From Ignavibacteriales bacterium (GTDB lineage: Bacteria > Bacteroidota > Ignavibacteria > UBA10030 > SZUA-254): a DNA stretch of 64,000 nucleotides. The position numbers and the translations under genes were made by a program. The DNA is taken from positions 1,067,695 to 1,131,694 of the forward strand of contig JACRMQ010000007.1 in assembly GCA_016214905.1 (NCBI GenBank), in the 5' to 3' direction. Under the pieces are notes generated by a model. It had not been told where the DNA came from, searched no databases, and saw only the letters and a list, made by a program, of their open reading frames with translations. Below, one piece after another: positions 1-8,544 of this stretch. Within the stretch, counting starts at the first letter, position 1. Every line of letters begins with the position of its first letter.

Positions 1-1999
1 ATTGTGAAAAATATTTTTGCAGGTTATCCTCTGTTATCGTTCTGGTATCCGATTCTGAACTGTTTATATTCACGGGAAATGAATGCAAGCAAGATCGGTC
101 TGAAAAAATCTGATAATTACCAGGGATATCTACTTTCCTTATCACGAATTTAGTCTCATACGGTCTGTTCTTACTCTCTGCTGTCGCTGATGACGGTTTC
201 AGTGGTTCTTGAACACCATCGGGAAGTAAGAGTCGATAACTCATTTTGCGTTCGGAGATGGAAGAATCTTGGGAAATATTTTTTATCGCGACACTCGGCT
301 GATCACCTGTTATGAAGTTGAATATCCGCTGGCTTGAGGAGGATGCATATAAAGTTGTACGATGCAGAAGAGGGGCGAATATTCCTTTTATTGGAAAATC
401 CGACCAATCTAATGACGGAGAAACTGAGAATAAAAATATTTTACCGCGTCCGGTGGAATATTGTGTGAGAAACGGAGAATTATCCGATAGCGTAATAATG
501 GTTCTCGCTGCTGCATTCGGTTTAAAGGTCACCGTTTTATAAATCGATGGTGATTCAATCTGTTGATCCTTGATAGTCTTCTCATTCTTCTCGAACATTC
601 CGATAAACAACGGATGATCGTAATCGATTTTGTTGAATGTAAGATTCACGGGAGTAGTTTTTGATCCAATAATATTTCCGATGGGGGAAATATTGAAGAG
701 GTTTGAGATAGTGTTATTGAATCGTGCAATTTCAATTTTATCGTCAGGAAATATTATCAGTCCACCGCCATCGGTAACGAAATTTTTTAGAATGAGTAGC
801 TGTTGTTCGGAAAATGTTTGAAGATTTGTGCAAATTATCGACTGGGTTCGGGATATTTCAGCCGATGTTAGTTTATTGTTCGACAAGAATTTCGCCGATA
901 TCGAGCGGTTTGCATTGCCCAACAGTGATGAAGCAAGCGCAAGTCGCGGAAGCCGGATCTCATTTTCGGAGTTTGCAATAAATGTCACGTCTAATATTTC
1001 TGGAATGTAAAAAGAAAAATACCTGATGTTGTCTTGAGAGATTGCATCATTCTCGATCTGGATATATCCGTTGTTAAAACCATTTTTCTTCGGGAGAACC
1101 GAAAACTCTGCTTTAGTTGTTCCATAACCATTGAGTGAAAGATTCTTTTGAGCGACTCGTTTACCATCGAGGTAAACACTAGCCAGAAGATTGGGTATTG
1201 CATGCTCATTAAAATTTTTAATCGAAGCCCGGATAATGATTGGTTTCGCAATCTCGAATATAGTGCTTGCAATTTCTATGCTATCGACGCAACAGTTGAT
1301 CTGATCGGTCTGGCCTATAGGCATTAAAATTAATCTGGCGTTCATATCACCGAGCGAAAGATGCTTTTTCGTAATCGATTGAGTGTAGAGTGTGCTTTGA
1401 TTATCCGAAATAATATAAATTTCTTTGTTTGCGTTATTGGATTGTGATAAAAATTTTGCCGATAATCGGATTGCATCATCAATAGGGCGTGTAATGTTTG
1501 ATATTTTTGTTTCATCAATATATTTTCGAAGACGATTTATATCGTGCGTTGCCGATTCAATTGTCGCTTCCGGAAGTTCCGATAATCGGAGGAAATAAAC
1601 TTCATCACCTTCCTTAATGATATTCGTTATACTCAATGCCGATTGTTTTGCTTGTGATAATAATTCTCCATTCGCGTCTCTTCGGGCCATACTGAATGAA
1701 TCATCCAATATAATGATGATTGTTGATTGGGCATTTGTTCCGATTATCCCCCAAAAATAATTCCGCATCGCAGGTCTGGCAAATGCGAGTACAATAAAAA
1801 TTATAATCAGAGTGCGGATAATCAGCAAGAGAATTTGTTTCAGTTTAAGACGTCTGATTTTTGTTTGTTGGAGTTCTTTTAAAAATGATAAAGTACTGAA
1901 TTCAATTATTCTGAGTTTGCGAAGGTTAAGAAAGTGAAGAATAATGGGGACTGCGGCGGCAACCAATCCGAAAAGAAACAGGGGATTTAAAAAAGTCAT
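1..1999 (-). CDS. BatA-type VWA-domain membrane protein, C-terminus beyond window edge
   Basis: Open reading frame from ATG at 1999 that stays open to base 1 (about 666 codons), so the C-terminus is missing. Residues 1-30 carry the BatA/aerotolerance N-terminal signature (FLNPLFLFGL, then a hydrophobic stretch and HFLNLRKLR), and a second membrane segment lies near 55-76. A von Willebrand A-like domain follows, with a metal-site motif D99-x-S101-x-S103 in LDDSFSM. The later part is beta-rich and probably extracytoplasmic. Proteins of this family sit in the inner membrane; their exact role is poorly defined. The gene points away from the element and probably belongs to the ancestral chromosome next to tRNA-Pro. 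The family call is firm, the function uncertain. Confidence 0.85.
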   Translation of the reverse strand, partial: MTFLNPLFLFGLVAAAVPIILHFLNLRKLRIIEFSTLSFLKELQQTKIRRLKLKQILLLIIRTLIIIFIVLAFARPAMRNYFWGIIGTNAQSTIIIILDDSFSMARRDANGELLSQAKQSALSITNIIKEGDEVYFLRLSELPEATIESATHDINRLRKYIDETKISNITRPIDDAIRLSAKFLSQSNNANKEIYIISDNQSTLYTQSITKKHLSLGDMNARLILMPIGQTDQINCCVDSIEIASTIFEIAKPIIIRASIKNFNEHAIPNLLASVYLDGKRVAQKNLSLNGYGTTKAEFSVLPKKNGFNNGYIQIENDAISQDNIRYFSFYIPEILDVTFIANSENEIRLPRLALASSLLGNANRSISAKFLSNNKLTSAEISRTQSIICTNLQTFSEQQLLILKNFVTDGGGLIIFPDDKIEIARFNNTISNLFNISPIGNIIGSKTTPVNLTFNKIDYDHPLFIGMFEKNEKTIKDQQIESPSIYKTVTFKPNAAARTIITLSDNSPFLTQYSTGRGKIFLFSVSPSLDWSDFPIKGIFAPLLHRTTLYASSSSQRIFNFITGDQPSVAIKNISQDSSISERKMSYRLLLPDGVQEPLKPSSATAESKNRPYETKFVIRKVDIPGNYQIFSDRSCLHSFPVNINSSESDTRTITEDNLQKYFSQ

Positions 2000-2076
2000 T
2001 CTTGTAAAAAATATTCTCTTAAATATAATTTTTGAGATGTATACCAATAAGTGGAGAAAACATGAAAAAAGCAAGA

Positions 2077-2105
2077 TTGCAAATTAACCATATTATCACT
2101 ATATT
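2077..2105 (+). promoter_or_regulatory. Probable original promoter of tRNA-Pro, now left of the element
   Basis: TTGCAA at 2077-2082 and TATATT at 2100-2105 with a 17-bp spacer. The predicted start near 2112 is a few bases before the tRNA-Pro 5' half at 2119. This fits a promoter left behind when the element split the tRNA gene. Inferred from spacing and context only. Confidence 0.45.
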
Positions 2106-2115
2106 TATGCACATT

Positions 2116-2158
2116 AATCGGGATGTAGCGCAGCCCGGCTAGCGCGCCTGCCTTGGGC
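2116..2158 (+). repeat. Left attachment repeat: truncated 5' half of tRNA-Pro
   Basis: This is identical over 43 bp to 27185-27227. It runs from three bases before the tRNA to the last base of the anticodon loop; after that the sequence diverges and no 3' half exists, so this copy cannot fold as a tRNA. I read it as the chromosomal 5' half left after integration. Confidence 0.9.
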
Positions 2159-2218
2159 ATGGGGACAAAGAGATTGATTTCCATTTAATTCCGAACAATT
2201 CCCCTGAATATTCTTTTG

Positions 2219-2266
2219 TCACCTAACACTTCACCTAACACTTCACCTAACACTTCACCTAACACT
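2219..2266 (+). repeat. Four tandem 12-bp repeats (TCACCTAACACT), probable integrase arm sites
   Basis: Four perfect head-to-tail copies start 60 bp inside the left attachment repeat and end just before the integrase ribosome-binding site. Two copies in the same orientation (one with a single change) lie at 27103-27126, 58 bp inside the right attachment repeat. Paired placement around both ends is how arm-type binding sites of lambda-type integrases are arranged. If translated they would add SPNT repeats to the integrase, but the better start is downstream. Confidence 0.75.
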
Positions 2267-2299
2267 TCTTCGATATTCCTGCAATCGAAAGGAGTAAAC

Positions 2300-3301
2300 A
2301 TGTCGTGCATTTTCCGAGAAAAAAAGAGCGGAATATATTACATCGTTTCTTCTAGTAATGGCAAAAGAATCTGGAAGTCCACCAAAACACGAGATAGAAA
2401 GAAAGCTCAGCAATTGTTTTCCAGTCACACTCCAATAAAAATAGAAACGAACCAACCCCAATTATTGTCACAATGCATAAAAGAGTATGTTTCTTTCGTA
2501 GAGACGACGTATGCCAGCAAAACATTAGAGATCTATAAAACCGCTCTAGATCATTTAATCACAAACACAGGAGATATTAGAGTCGATTCTATTACTTCCA
2601 GAAATATTGACCTTTATAAGGTTGTTCGCATGAAAGATGTCTCCCCGACCACTGTGAATATTGAACTCAGAGCTTTACGCACATTCTTCAATGTTCTAAA
2701 ACGATGGGAGATTGTTGACAAAAATCCTTGTCAAGGTATAAAGCAAATAAGGATACCGGAACAGACCCCTTTATTTTTCAATGAAGAGCAACAAATGGAT
2801 CTGATCAAGGCGATCTCAGAACGATGGCTTCAAGAGATCGTAATCTTTGCACTAATGACTGGGGCAAGGCGAGGTGAAATAATAAACCTCCAATGGAGTG
2901 ATATAAACTTTGAGACTAAAACAATCACAATACAAAGTAGCTTGAGTTATCAGGTGAAGACGGGAAAGCTGAGGACTATACCAATGAATGAGACCGTCTA
3001 CACTCTCCTCAAGGATAAGCCAGTAAAGGAAGGATTAGTATTCAAGGGGAAAAAAGGCAAGAAAGCTAATGATAATTTCGTAAGCGAGAAATTTCGGGAA
3101 TTTGTCAGGAAGAATGGTTTTGACAAGCGACTTCATTTTCATTCGCTTCGACATTCTTTTGCGAGCGTGTTAGTAAAGAAAGGAGTATCATTGTTTCAAG
3201 TCCAAAGATTACTAGGTCACTCCTCCTCGAAAATCACGGAGGTCTATGCGCACTTACAAAGCTCTGATATGCATCAAGTTGTTGATGTCTTGAAATTATG
3301 A
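2300..3301 (+). CDS. Tyrosine recombinase / integrase of the element
   Basis: A 333-residue site-specific recombinase that would integrate and excise the element. ATG 2300 is chosen because AAAGGAG lies 7 bases upstream; a longer reading from 2216 would only translate the 12-bp repeats. An N-terminal arm-binding-like domain (about 1-45), a SAM-like core-binding domain (about 52-145) and a catalytic domain (about 155-325) follow in order. Catalytic residues are visible: R190 in TGARRGE, a lysine near 220-223, H281xxR284, H307 in LLGH and the nucleophile Y316 in EVYAHL. The set is complete, so it is likely active. Its position beside the left attachment repeat supports its role. Confidence 0.95.
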   Translation: MSCIFREKKSGIYYIVSSSNGKRIWKSTKTRDRKKAQQLFSSHTPIKIETNQPQLLSQCIKEYVSFVETTYASKTLEIYKTALDHLITNTGDIRVDSITSRNIDLYKVVRMKDVSPTTVNIELRALRTFFNVLKRWEIVDKNPCQGIKQIRIPEQTPLFFNEEQQMDLIKAISERWLQEIVIFALMTGARRGEIINLQWSDINFETKTITIQSSLSYQVKTGKLRTIPMNETVYTLLKDKPVKEGLVFKGKKGKKANDNFVSEKFREFVRKNGFDKRLHFHSLRHSFASVLVKKGVSLFQVQRLLGHSSSKITEVYAHLQSSDMHQVVDVLKL

Positions 3302-3499
3302 GACTCTAAGTAGCTCGAATACGCAATGTTTTGAACTACCTCGATTTGAGTTCGATTCTACACGTCCAGGTTTTAATGAAGTATTTGCAATAAGTTTTGC
3401 GATTTTTCTTAATCTTTGCTTTTTAAATCAAGTTGCTAATACTTTGATTTTGCTAGCTCGTATTATCAATCAAATTATTTACCAAATTTCTGAATAACT

Positions 3500-4360
3500 T
3501 CATTCAAATCTAATAATAAATGGGTAGTCATAAATTTTTTCTATTCCATTATCAAGTTTATCAAATATTCTCATTATAAATGGCCCATTTGTTCGGAAGA
3601 TAGTACTCGATAAATTTATTTTCAGAAAAACCATTTCATTTGGTTTTTGTCCTGATGGGATAATGACATCGCTTAGCAAAGTCGTTTTCCCCGAATCTCC
3701 ATCCAGCCGGTATGAATAGTTATTCGATGATGCTGAATCATAAGGAATCGAAATTATAAAATCTATAGCAGTGTCTTTGGCCGATATGGTATATTCGGCA
3801 TACTGATCTTCATCTCCTCTATTCACTGATAAATATGATATTCTGATTTCACCAGTTCCTGTGGATGTTTTCATTAGGGAAGGTAAATAAAGAATACCAA
3901 CTGTAATTATAATCAACGAAGCACTCACATATACCAACCTCATTGGCTTTTGCCAGAGAGATTTGAACAATTCACCAGAATGTTCAAAGAATTCGGTCGC
4001 ACTATTTTCTAAAATCGAAATCATTTTTCTCACGAAACCATCTTTTGGATAATACTTTTTTAGGATTATTGCTTCATCCCTGCAAATATCACAAGTGGCT
4101 AAATGGTTTTCAATTCTTTTCCACTGATTACTATCTTCACTTAATTCACCATTAATATATAAGGCGATTTCATCTGTTGATGCGTGCTCTTTGTGCTTAT
4201 TGTGAAGGATTGCAGCCGATTTCACTTTTCTCCAAAATGAAATTTCTTTCTTTAATTCTTCATTTAACCTGAGTTCTGCTTCAAACTCTTCTTTTTCTTC
4301 TTTACTTAATGTTCCTGCCAAATAGAAAGGAATAAGTTCAAATATCTCTTCTGTCTTCAT
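3500..4360 (-). CDS. Membrane anti-sigma factor with zinc-finger motif
   Basis: A 286-residue protein 58 bp downstream of the ECF sigma gene, surely its cognate anti-sigma factor. Residues 1-50 resemble the first helices of RskA-type anti-sigma factors (IPFYLAGTLSKEEK). Residues 56-110 hold a second anti-sigma-like module with the zinc-binding H86xxxC90xxC93. One membrane segment lies at 142-161 and a beta-rich C-terminal domain of about 120 residues would face the periplasm. The arrangement fits regulated release: a periplasmic event changes the C-terminal domain and frees sigma in the cytoplasm. The double cytoplasmic module is unusual. The periplasmic domain matches nothing I recognise. 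Confidence 0.85.
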   Translation of the reverse strand: MKTEEIFELIPFYLAGTLSKEEKEEFEAELRLNEELKKEISFWRKVKSAAILHNKHKEHASTDEIALYINGELSEDSNQWKRIENHLATCDICRDEAIILKKYYPKDGFVRKMISILENSATEFFEHSGELFKSLWQKPMRLVYVSASLIIITVGILYLPSLMKTSTGTGEIRISYLSVNRGDEDQYAEYTISAKDTAIDFIISIPYDSASSNNYSYRLDGDSGKTTLLSDVIIPSGQKPNEMVFLKINLSSTIFRTNGPFIMRIFDKLDNGIEKIYDYPFIIRFE

Positions 4361-4418
4361 GTCTTCTCATATTTTTGTTCTCGATTTTCATAGATCTAGT
4401 ATATAGTCGCCAAATATT

Positions 4419-5057
4419 TTAAATGGTTACATCAAAAACTTCTTTAATTCTTTCTTTTATCTTACTTCTTTTTCGTGAAATAGTGGTTTTGACGTTAGGA
4501 ATGCTCATTCCCATTTTTATAGCGATTTCTTCTCTCGGTAATTTGTCGATGAGGGCATAATTAAGTAATTCCTGATCTTGTTGACTGAATTCGCGCATAA
4601 CCTGCTCGATCATTAATACGTTTTCGCGCAACTCAAGCTCTTCGTGCGGATTCAAGGATTCTTTGTCTTGAAATATTGCAGATGATCTATTTTGAGAATC
4701 ATCATCATTCTCGCTATGCTCATCGTAATAAACGTCATTATAATGTTTCAAATATGAAATTTCTGATTTCCGCACGTCAAGCATTTTTTTAAGTGTTACG
4801 CCCCACACAAATGTTTCTAAACTCGATTCACCCCGGAATGTTTTTGAAATACATAAGGTCTTCCATAGTGCTTCCGATACAAGCGGTTCGACTATTTTTT
4901 TTATTGATTCAGTCGCGAGAAGGTTGACTTGCTTCAATTTATACGAATAAAAATTGAAACCTTCTTGAATCCATCCCACAACTTTTTTGTATGTTGTTGA
5001 TGGTCCCTTTCGATCCAGGTATGCACAGAATTCGTTTATCAGTTCTATATCTCGCAT
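4419..5057 (-). CDS. ECF-type RNA polymerase sigma factor
   Basis: About 212 residues with region 2 (SEALWKTLCISKTFRGESS and the following helix ending DVRK) and a C-terminal region 4 helix-turn-helix (LPREEIAIKMGMS then NVKTTISRKR). An acidic linker joins them. ATG 5057 is taken as start; a TTG at 5072 would add five residues and neither has a clear ribosome-binding site. It is followed by its anti-sigma gene and is divergent from the CHAT lipoprotein. Eight copies of a strict ECF-type promoter occur downstream in the same element, none upstream of this gene, so I infer it directs that regulon without controlling its own expression. Confidence 0.9.
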   Translation of the reverse strand: MRDIELINEFCAYLDRKGPSTTYKKVVGWIQEGFNFYSYKLKQVNLLATESIKKIVEPLVSEALWKTLCISKTFRGESSLETFVWGVTLKKMLDVRKSEISYLKHYNDVYYDEHSENDDDSQNRSSAIFQDKESLNPHEELELRENVLMIEQVMREFSQQDQELLNYALIDKLPREEIAIKMGMSIPNVKTTISRKRSKIKERIKEVFDVTI

Positions 5058-5096
5058 AGTGATATTTAGCAATTGTCATTGTTTATTTCGACCACT

Positions 5097-5125
5097 AATA
5101 TTATAAAATTGAGACATATTGTCAA
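5097..5125 (-). promoter_or_regulatory. Housekeeping-type promoter candidate for the sigma/anti-sigma pair
   Basis: On the minus strand TTGACA (5125-5120) is followed after 16 bp by TAATAT (5103-5098). It points at the sigma gene with a leader of about 35 bases. It is unlike the element's TGTAACC promoters, suggesting basal expression by the main sigma factor. Confidence 0.4.
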
Positions 5126-5171
5126 ATTACTTAATTCGCCTTCATTTAGTCGAAAATCTCCAATTGAAATG

Positions 5172-5200
5172 TTGATTTTTCACTTCTTTCACTGTATATT
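5172..5200 (+). promoter_or_regulatory. Housekeeping-type promoter for the CHAT-TPR gene
   Basis: TTGATT at 5172-5177, a 17-bp spacer and TATATT at 5195-5200, with ATG 5277 about 70 bases after the predicted start. The same -10 hexamer and spacing recur before other genes in this window. Confidence 0.5.
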
Positions 5201-5276
5201 CTCTATATGATTTTGGCAATTTGAGAAAACATATTTAGCATGTAGATCTCATCATTATCATAATCTAGAATTAACC

Positions 5277-7895
5277 ATGAACTATACTTATGACAAAATA
5301 ATTAAGCCGTTCTACCATTTTGGATTGTTATGTTTCATAACAATCCTCCTGCAAAGTTGCAAGAATGATACTACTCTAAAATTAAGGTACGAAGCAATCC
5401 GACTTGATTCATTAGCACAAATTGAAGATTCATTAAGCAATTACCTTTCTGCAAAAAACTATTACAATTCTGCTTTGTCTATATATTTGAAAGTTGGCGA
5501 TAGAACAAATAGCGCTGATATTTATTCAAATTTAGGATTTGTATATGCAAACTTAAATCAATTTGATTCTTCGAGAATATTTCACCACAAATCTCTCGAA
5601 ACGCAAAAAATTCTTCATGACACATTATCAATGGCAGCATCCTATAACAATCTTGGCTACATTTATCAACAAATGAATCAATATGCTTTATCAAATTCTT
5701 ATCTTGATTCATCACTTTACTTATTGAATATCCTTCATGACGATTCTAATTTTGTTAATCCTCTGACTACTAAAGGTTTAAATTTCTCTTTTCTAGGGCA
5801 ATACGATAAAGCGTTGGAGATTCATTCAAACGCTTTGTATCTCTGGGGAAAATATAAAGACTCCTCAATATTAGCAGGAGTTTTAATGAATATAGGTTAT
5901 GATTATTATAATCTGAAAGATTACAGCAATGCCTTGAATTCACTTGCGAGAGCATTGAATATCTCACGCATATTGGAATATGATGCATATATCGGATACG
6001 CGCAAGGATTGATTTCTCTGGTCCTGAATGCTCAGCAAAAATATTCAGATGCGGCAAAATATGCTGATTCAGCTCTTTCTATTTCTTTACGTCTCGGGCA
6101 GAAGCAAGATGAGGGTGCCGCATATTATAAACTTGGAATGATATTTTTGAATTCCGGGTATCCTGAAAAAGCAATCGACAATCTTAATAAAGCAGCGTTT
6201 ATTTTTCGTAAGCTCGGAACACCGGAACGGGAAGGCATGGTCTATTATCAAATGATGCGTGCCTTCATCAAATCTCGCAAACCTTCAACGGCAATCATAT
6301 ATGGAAAGAGTGCTGTCAATATTCTCCAATTAATTAGAGCCAGCATTAAATCTCTTGATAAAGACCTGCAGCATGATTATCTCAGATCGAAAGAAAATGT
6401 CTACCGGGAACTTGCTGAGTTGTTGATAAAACAAAGTCGTTATCCCGAAGCGCAGCAAATAATGAATATGCTAAAAGAGGAAGAGTATTTTGAGTATATT
6501 CGCGGTGAAGCTCAGGATACTATATCACTTAACTTGCAAGCAGTTTTTTCTCAATTGGAAAATAATCAATCAGAGAATATTAATAATATATTAGATAGTC
6601 TAGCTTCCTATAGCTTGGAGTTTTATCAGCTTCGTACCAAATCTTTGCTAAATGATGAACAAAATAAAAGATATTATCTTTTGCTTGACAGGATTAGACG
6701 CTCAAATGAGAAATACAATATGTTTCTCGATGAATTGGAAGATAAATTATCCTCTTCTCCTGAGCAAATGCCCAAAATAAAAGATCTCAGAGAAACCGAA
6801 AACCTGGTTGAAGTCCTCAGAAAATTAGGACCCCGCACCGTTGCAATCTATACGATAATGGAAGAGTCAAAACTCAATTTAATTCTAATGACAGGTGAAG
6901 TAAATAAATGGAAAGGAGTCTCTGTCAGTTCAAACCTCCTTAATAAAGATATAGATTTATTTATATCTCAACTCCGCGATCCCAAACAAGATCCGGTTCC
7001 AATGGCGAAAAAGATGTACGATCTGATTATCAGACCATTTGAAGCAGATCTCAAACGGATGAATGCAGACGAAATTCTCTGGTCACTTGATGGTAAATTA
7101 CGTTATGTTCCTATCTCCGCTCTCCATAATGGAAAAAATTTTATGGTTGATCTATATCGGAATATCATTATCATCCCAAGAAATATTGGGTGGCTTCTCG
7201 ATAAAGAGCATAAACAATGGGAAATACTTGGATTTGGAGTCTCGAAACCCCACGGTGAATTCCGCTCGCTACCATCTGTGTATGATGAACTTGCCGGGAT
7301 AGTAAAGGGCAAACATAATTCGACCGGAAACGGATTTATCCCCGGATATGTGAAACTTGATGAGAAATTCACGCTTAATACAATGCTGAGCGACCTAAGA
7401 AATCCTGCACCGATAGTCCATGTTGCAAGTCATTTCAAACTTGCACCCGGTGATTTCACAAATTCATTTTTATTGCTCGGAGACGGTTCAATTCTGACGA
7501 TGCAAGAATTTAAGAATCTACCCAAAGTATTCTCAGGTGTCGATCTCTTCACTCTCTCTGCGTGCAATACTGCCATGGGAACTTCTGCAAACGGTGGGGA
7601 GGTTGAAAACTTTGCCACACTCGCGCAACGTCAGGGAGCAAAAGTTATCTTGGCTACTTTATGGCCCGTGCAGGATAATAGCACAGCCGAATTGATGAAA
7701 CATTTTTATCGATTCAAATATGAAAATAATAAACTATCTATAGCAGAAGCTTTACAAAATGCTCAGCTATTCTTACTTAATGGCAATATTGCAAAATCAG
7801 AAAATCAATCCCAAAGCTCAGCAAATTCACTCCATCAGAAATACTCCCATCCATACTATTGGGCTCCGTTTATACTTATCGGGAATAGTCAATAG
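5277..7895 (+). CDS. CHAT-domain cysteine protease with TPR repeats, lipoprotein
   Basis: 872 residues. The N-terminus is a lipoprotein signal ending at the lipobox LLQSC (C28), so the mature protein is membrane-anchored outside the cytoplasm. Residues about 35-345 form tetratricopeptide repeats (motifs such as NLGFVYANLNQFD and NLGYIYQQMNQY), followed by a helical linker to about 510. The C-terminal CHAT domain (about 520-870) has an apparently intact caspase-like dyad, H719 in VASHF and C763 in LSACNTA, and a typical end (ATLWPVQDNSTAELM, then HPYYWAPF). It is divergent from the sigma/anti-sigma pair. I infer the TPRs sense a partner and the protease acts on the anti-sigma periplasmic domain or another envelope protein; the substrate is unknown. 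Confidence 0.92.
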   Translation: MNYTYDKIIKPFYHFGLLCFITILLQSCKNDTTLKLRYEAIRLDSLAQIEDSLSNYLSAKNYYNSALSIYLKVGDRTNSADIYSNLGFVYANLNQFDSSRIFHHKSLETQKILHDTLSMAASYNNLGYIYQQMNQYALSNSYLDSSLYLLNILHDDSNFVNPLTTKGLNFSFLGQYDKALEIHSNALYLWGKYKDSSILAGVLMNIGYDYYNLKDYSNALNSLARALNISRILEYDAYIGYAQGLISLVLNAQQKYSDAAKYADSALSISLRLGQKQDEGAAYYKLGMIFLNSGYPEKAIDNLNKAAFIFRKLGTPEREGMVYYQMMRAFIKSRKPSTAIIYGKSAVNILQLIRASIKSLDKDLQHDYLRSKENVYRELAELLIKQSRYPEAQQIMNMLKEEEYFEYIRGEAQDTISLNLQAVFSQLENNQSENINNILDSLASYSLEFYQLRTKSLLNDEQNKRYYLLLDRIRRSNEKYNMFLDELEDKLSSSPEQMPKIKDLRETENLVEVLRKLGPRTVAIYTIMEESKLNLILMTGEVNKWKGVSVSSNLLNKDIDLFISQLRDPKQDPVPMAKKMYDLIIRPFEADLKRMNADEILWSLDGKLRYVPISALHNGKNFMVDLYRNIIIIPRNIGWLLDKEHKQWEILGFGVSKPHGEFRSLPSVYDELAGIVKGKHNSTGNGFIPGYVKLDEKFTLNTMLSDLRNPAPIVHVASHFKLAPGDFTNSFLLLGDGSILTMQEFKNLPKVFSGVDLFTLSACNTAMGTSANGGEVENFATLAQRQGAKVILATLWPVQDNSTAELMKHFYRFKYENNKLSIAEALQNAQLFLLNGNIAKSENQSQSSANSLHQKYSHPYYWAPFILIGNSQ

Positions 7896-8005
7896 TTAAT
7901 ACGGCTACTTAGATTCTTTATTAGTGAAATAGTCTCGCTATTACTCTGAATTTCAGGGCTTGGTTGATAAAATCCTCCATCCACTTAAGCTTACATCTTC
8001 CTTGT

Positions 8006-8034
8006 TGTAACCTTTTATTGAAAGAAGCAACTAT
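8006..8034 (+). promoter_or_regulatory. ECF-type promoter, copy 1
   Basis: TGTAACC at 8006-8012 and ACTAT at 8030-8034 separated by exactly 17 bp, with TTTT directly after the -35 element. It drives the lipoprotein gene at 8077, probably with 8545. One of eight copies with identical spacing in the element. Confidence 0.75.
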
Positions 8035-8076
8035 TGATTGTAATTCATAAATATTCAAAATTATAAGGAATAAAGT

Positions 8077-8469
8077 ATGAAAGCAATCTTAAAATCTTCT
8101 TGTTCAAAAAGATTGAATCTCAATCACCCAGTGTGGATGTTTTGGATTTGCCTCTCGATAGTTATTAGCTCGGTGTTGCTTACTTCATGTGAAAAAGGTG
8201 TTGATTCTGGGGAATCTGCATGCGAGAAAGATAATACCGGATGCATTGAGGTTAGGAATATTTCCTCATTATATAAATTTGATGTTTGGCTGGATGGATC
8301 AAAAATATTTACCGTTAAACCCGGGCAGTCATCAAATAAGAGCACTGGTGTTGGTTCTCATGTCGTGTCGATTAAGTATTTCAATACAACGCGGGATGCA
8401 TATAGCCCTTCGTATGTGAATGTATCTCAATGTCAGACCTGGTATCTAACATGCACACCTGTACAGTGA
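8077..8469 (+). CDS. Small lipoprotein of the ECF regulon, unknown function
   Basis: 130 residues beginning with a long lipoprotein signal ending in the lipobox LTSC near residue 38. Start supported by AAGGAA 8 bases before ATG 8077. The mature part of about 90 residues has four further cysteines (SACEKDNTGC, then SQCQTWYLTC), which could form disulfides, and an immunoglobulin- or PEGA-like beta pattern (FDVWLDGSKIFTVKPGQS). I recognise no family. ECF promoter copy 1 lies 43 bp upstream. The next lipoprotein follows after 75 bp without its own copy of the promoter, so the two are probably co-transcribed. Confidence 0.75.
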   Translation: MKAILKSSCSKRLNLNHPVWMFWICLSIVISSVLLTSCEKGVDSGESACEKDNTGCIEVRNISSLYKFDVWLDGSKIFTVKPGQSSNKSTGVGSHVVSIKYFNTTRDAYSPSYVNVSQCQTWYLTCTPVQ

Positions 8470-8544
8470 GATCATAGTAATGAATATACATATTAAACAA
8501 AATTTTAAATTAAACTCATTTTATTAATTCGAAAGGAATTTATA

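Noticed and set aside
312-1272. Several short open frames on both strands at the left end
   Set aside because: They overlap a 666-codon minus-strand frame with clear BatA/VWA motifs that is open to the window edge; they are shadows of it.
2119-2190. Second functional tRNA-Pro
   Set aside because: The sequence departs from the tRNA after the anticodon loop; no 3' anticodon strand, T-arm or acceptor 3' strand is present.
2219-2266. CRISPR array
   Set aside because: The 12-bp units are directly adjacent, with no spacers and no cas genes. No CRISPR array is seen anywhere in the window.
2216-2299. Integrase start at 2216 with four SPNT peptide repeats
   Set aside because: A strong ribosome-binding site and ATG at 2300 fit better, and the repeat is explained by DNA arm sites that also occur at the other end of the element, where they are not coding.
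3340-3375. tRNA T-arm-like text GTTCGATTCTAC
   Set aside because: The flanking stem does not pair and no acceptor stem or anticodon arm is found upstream.
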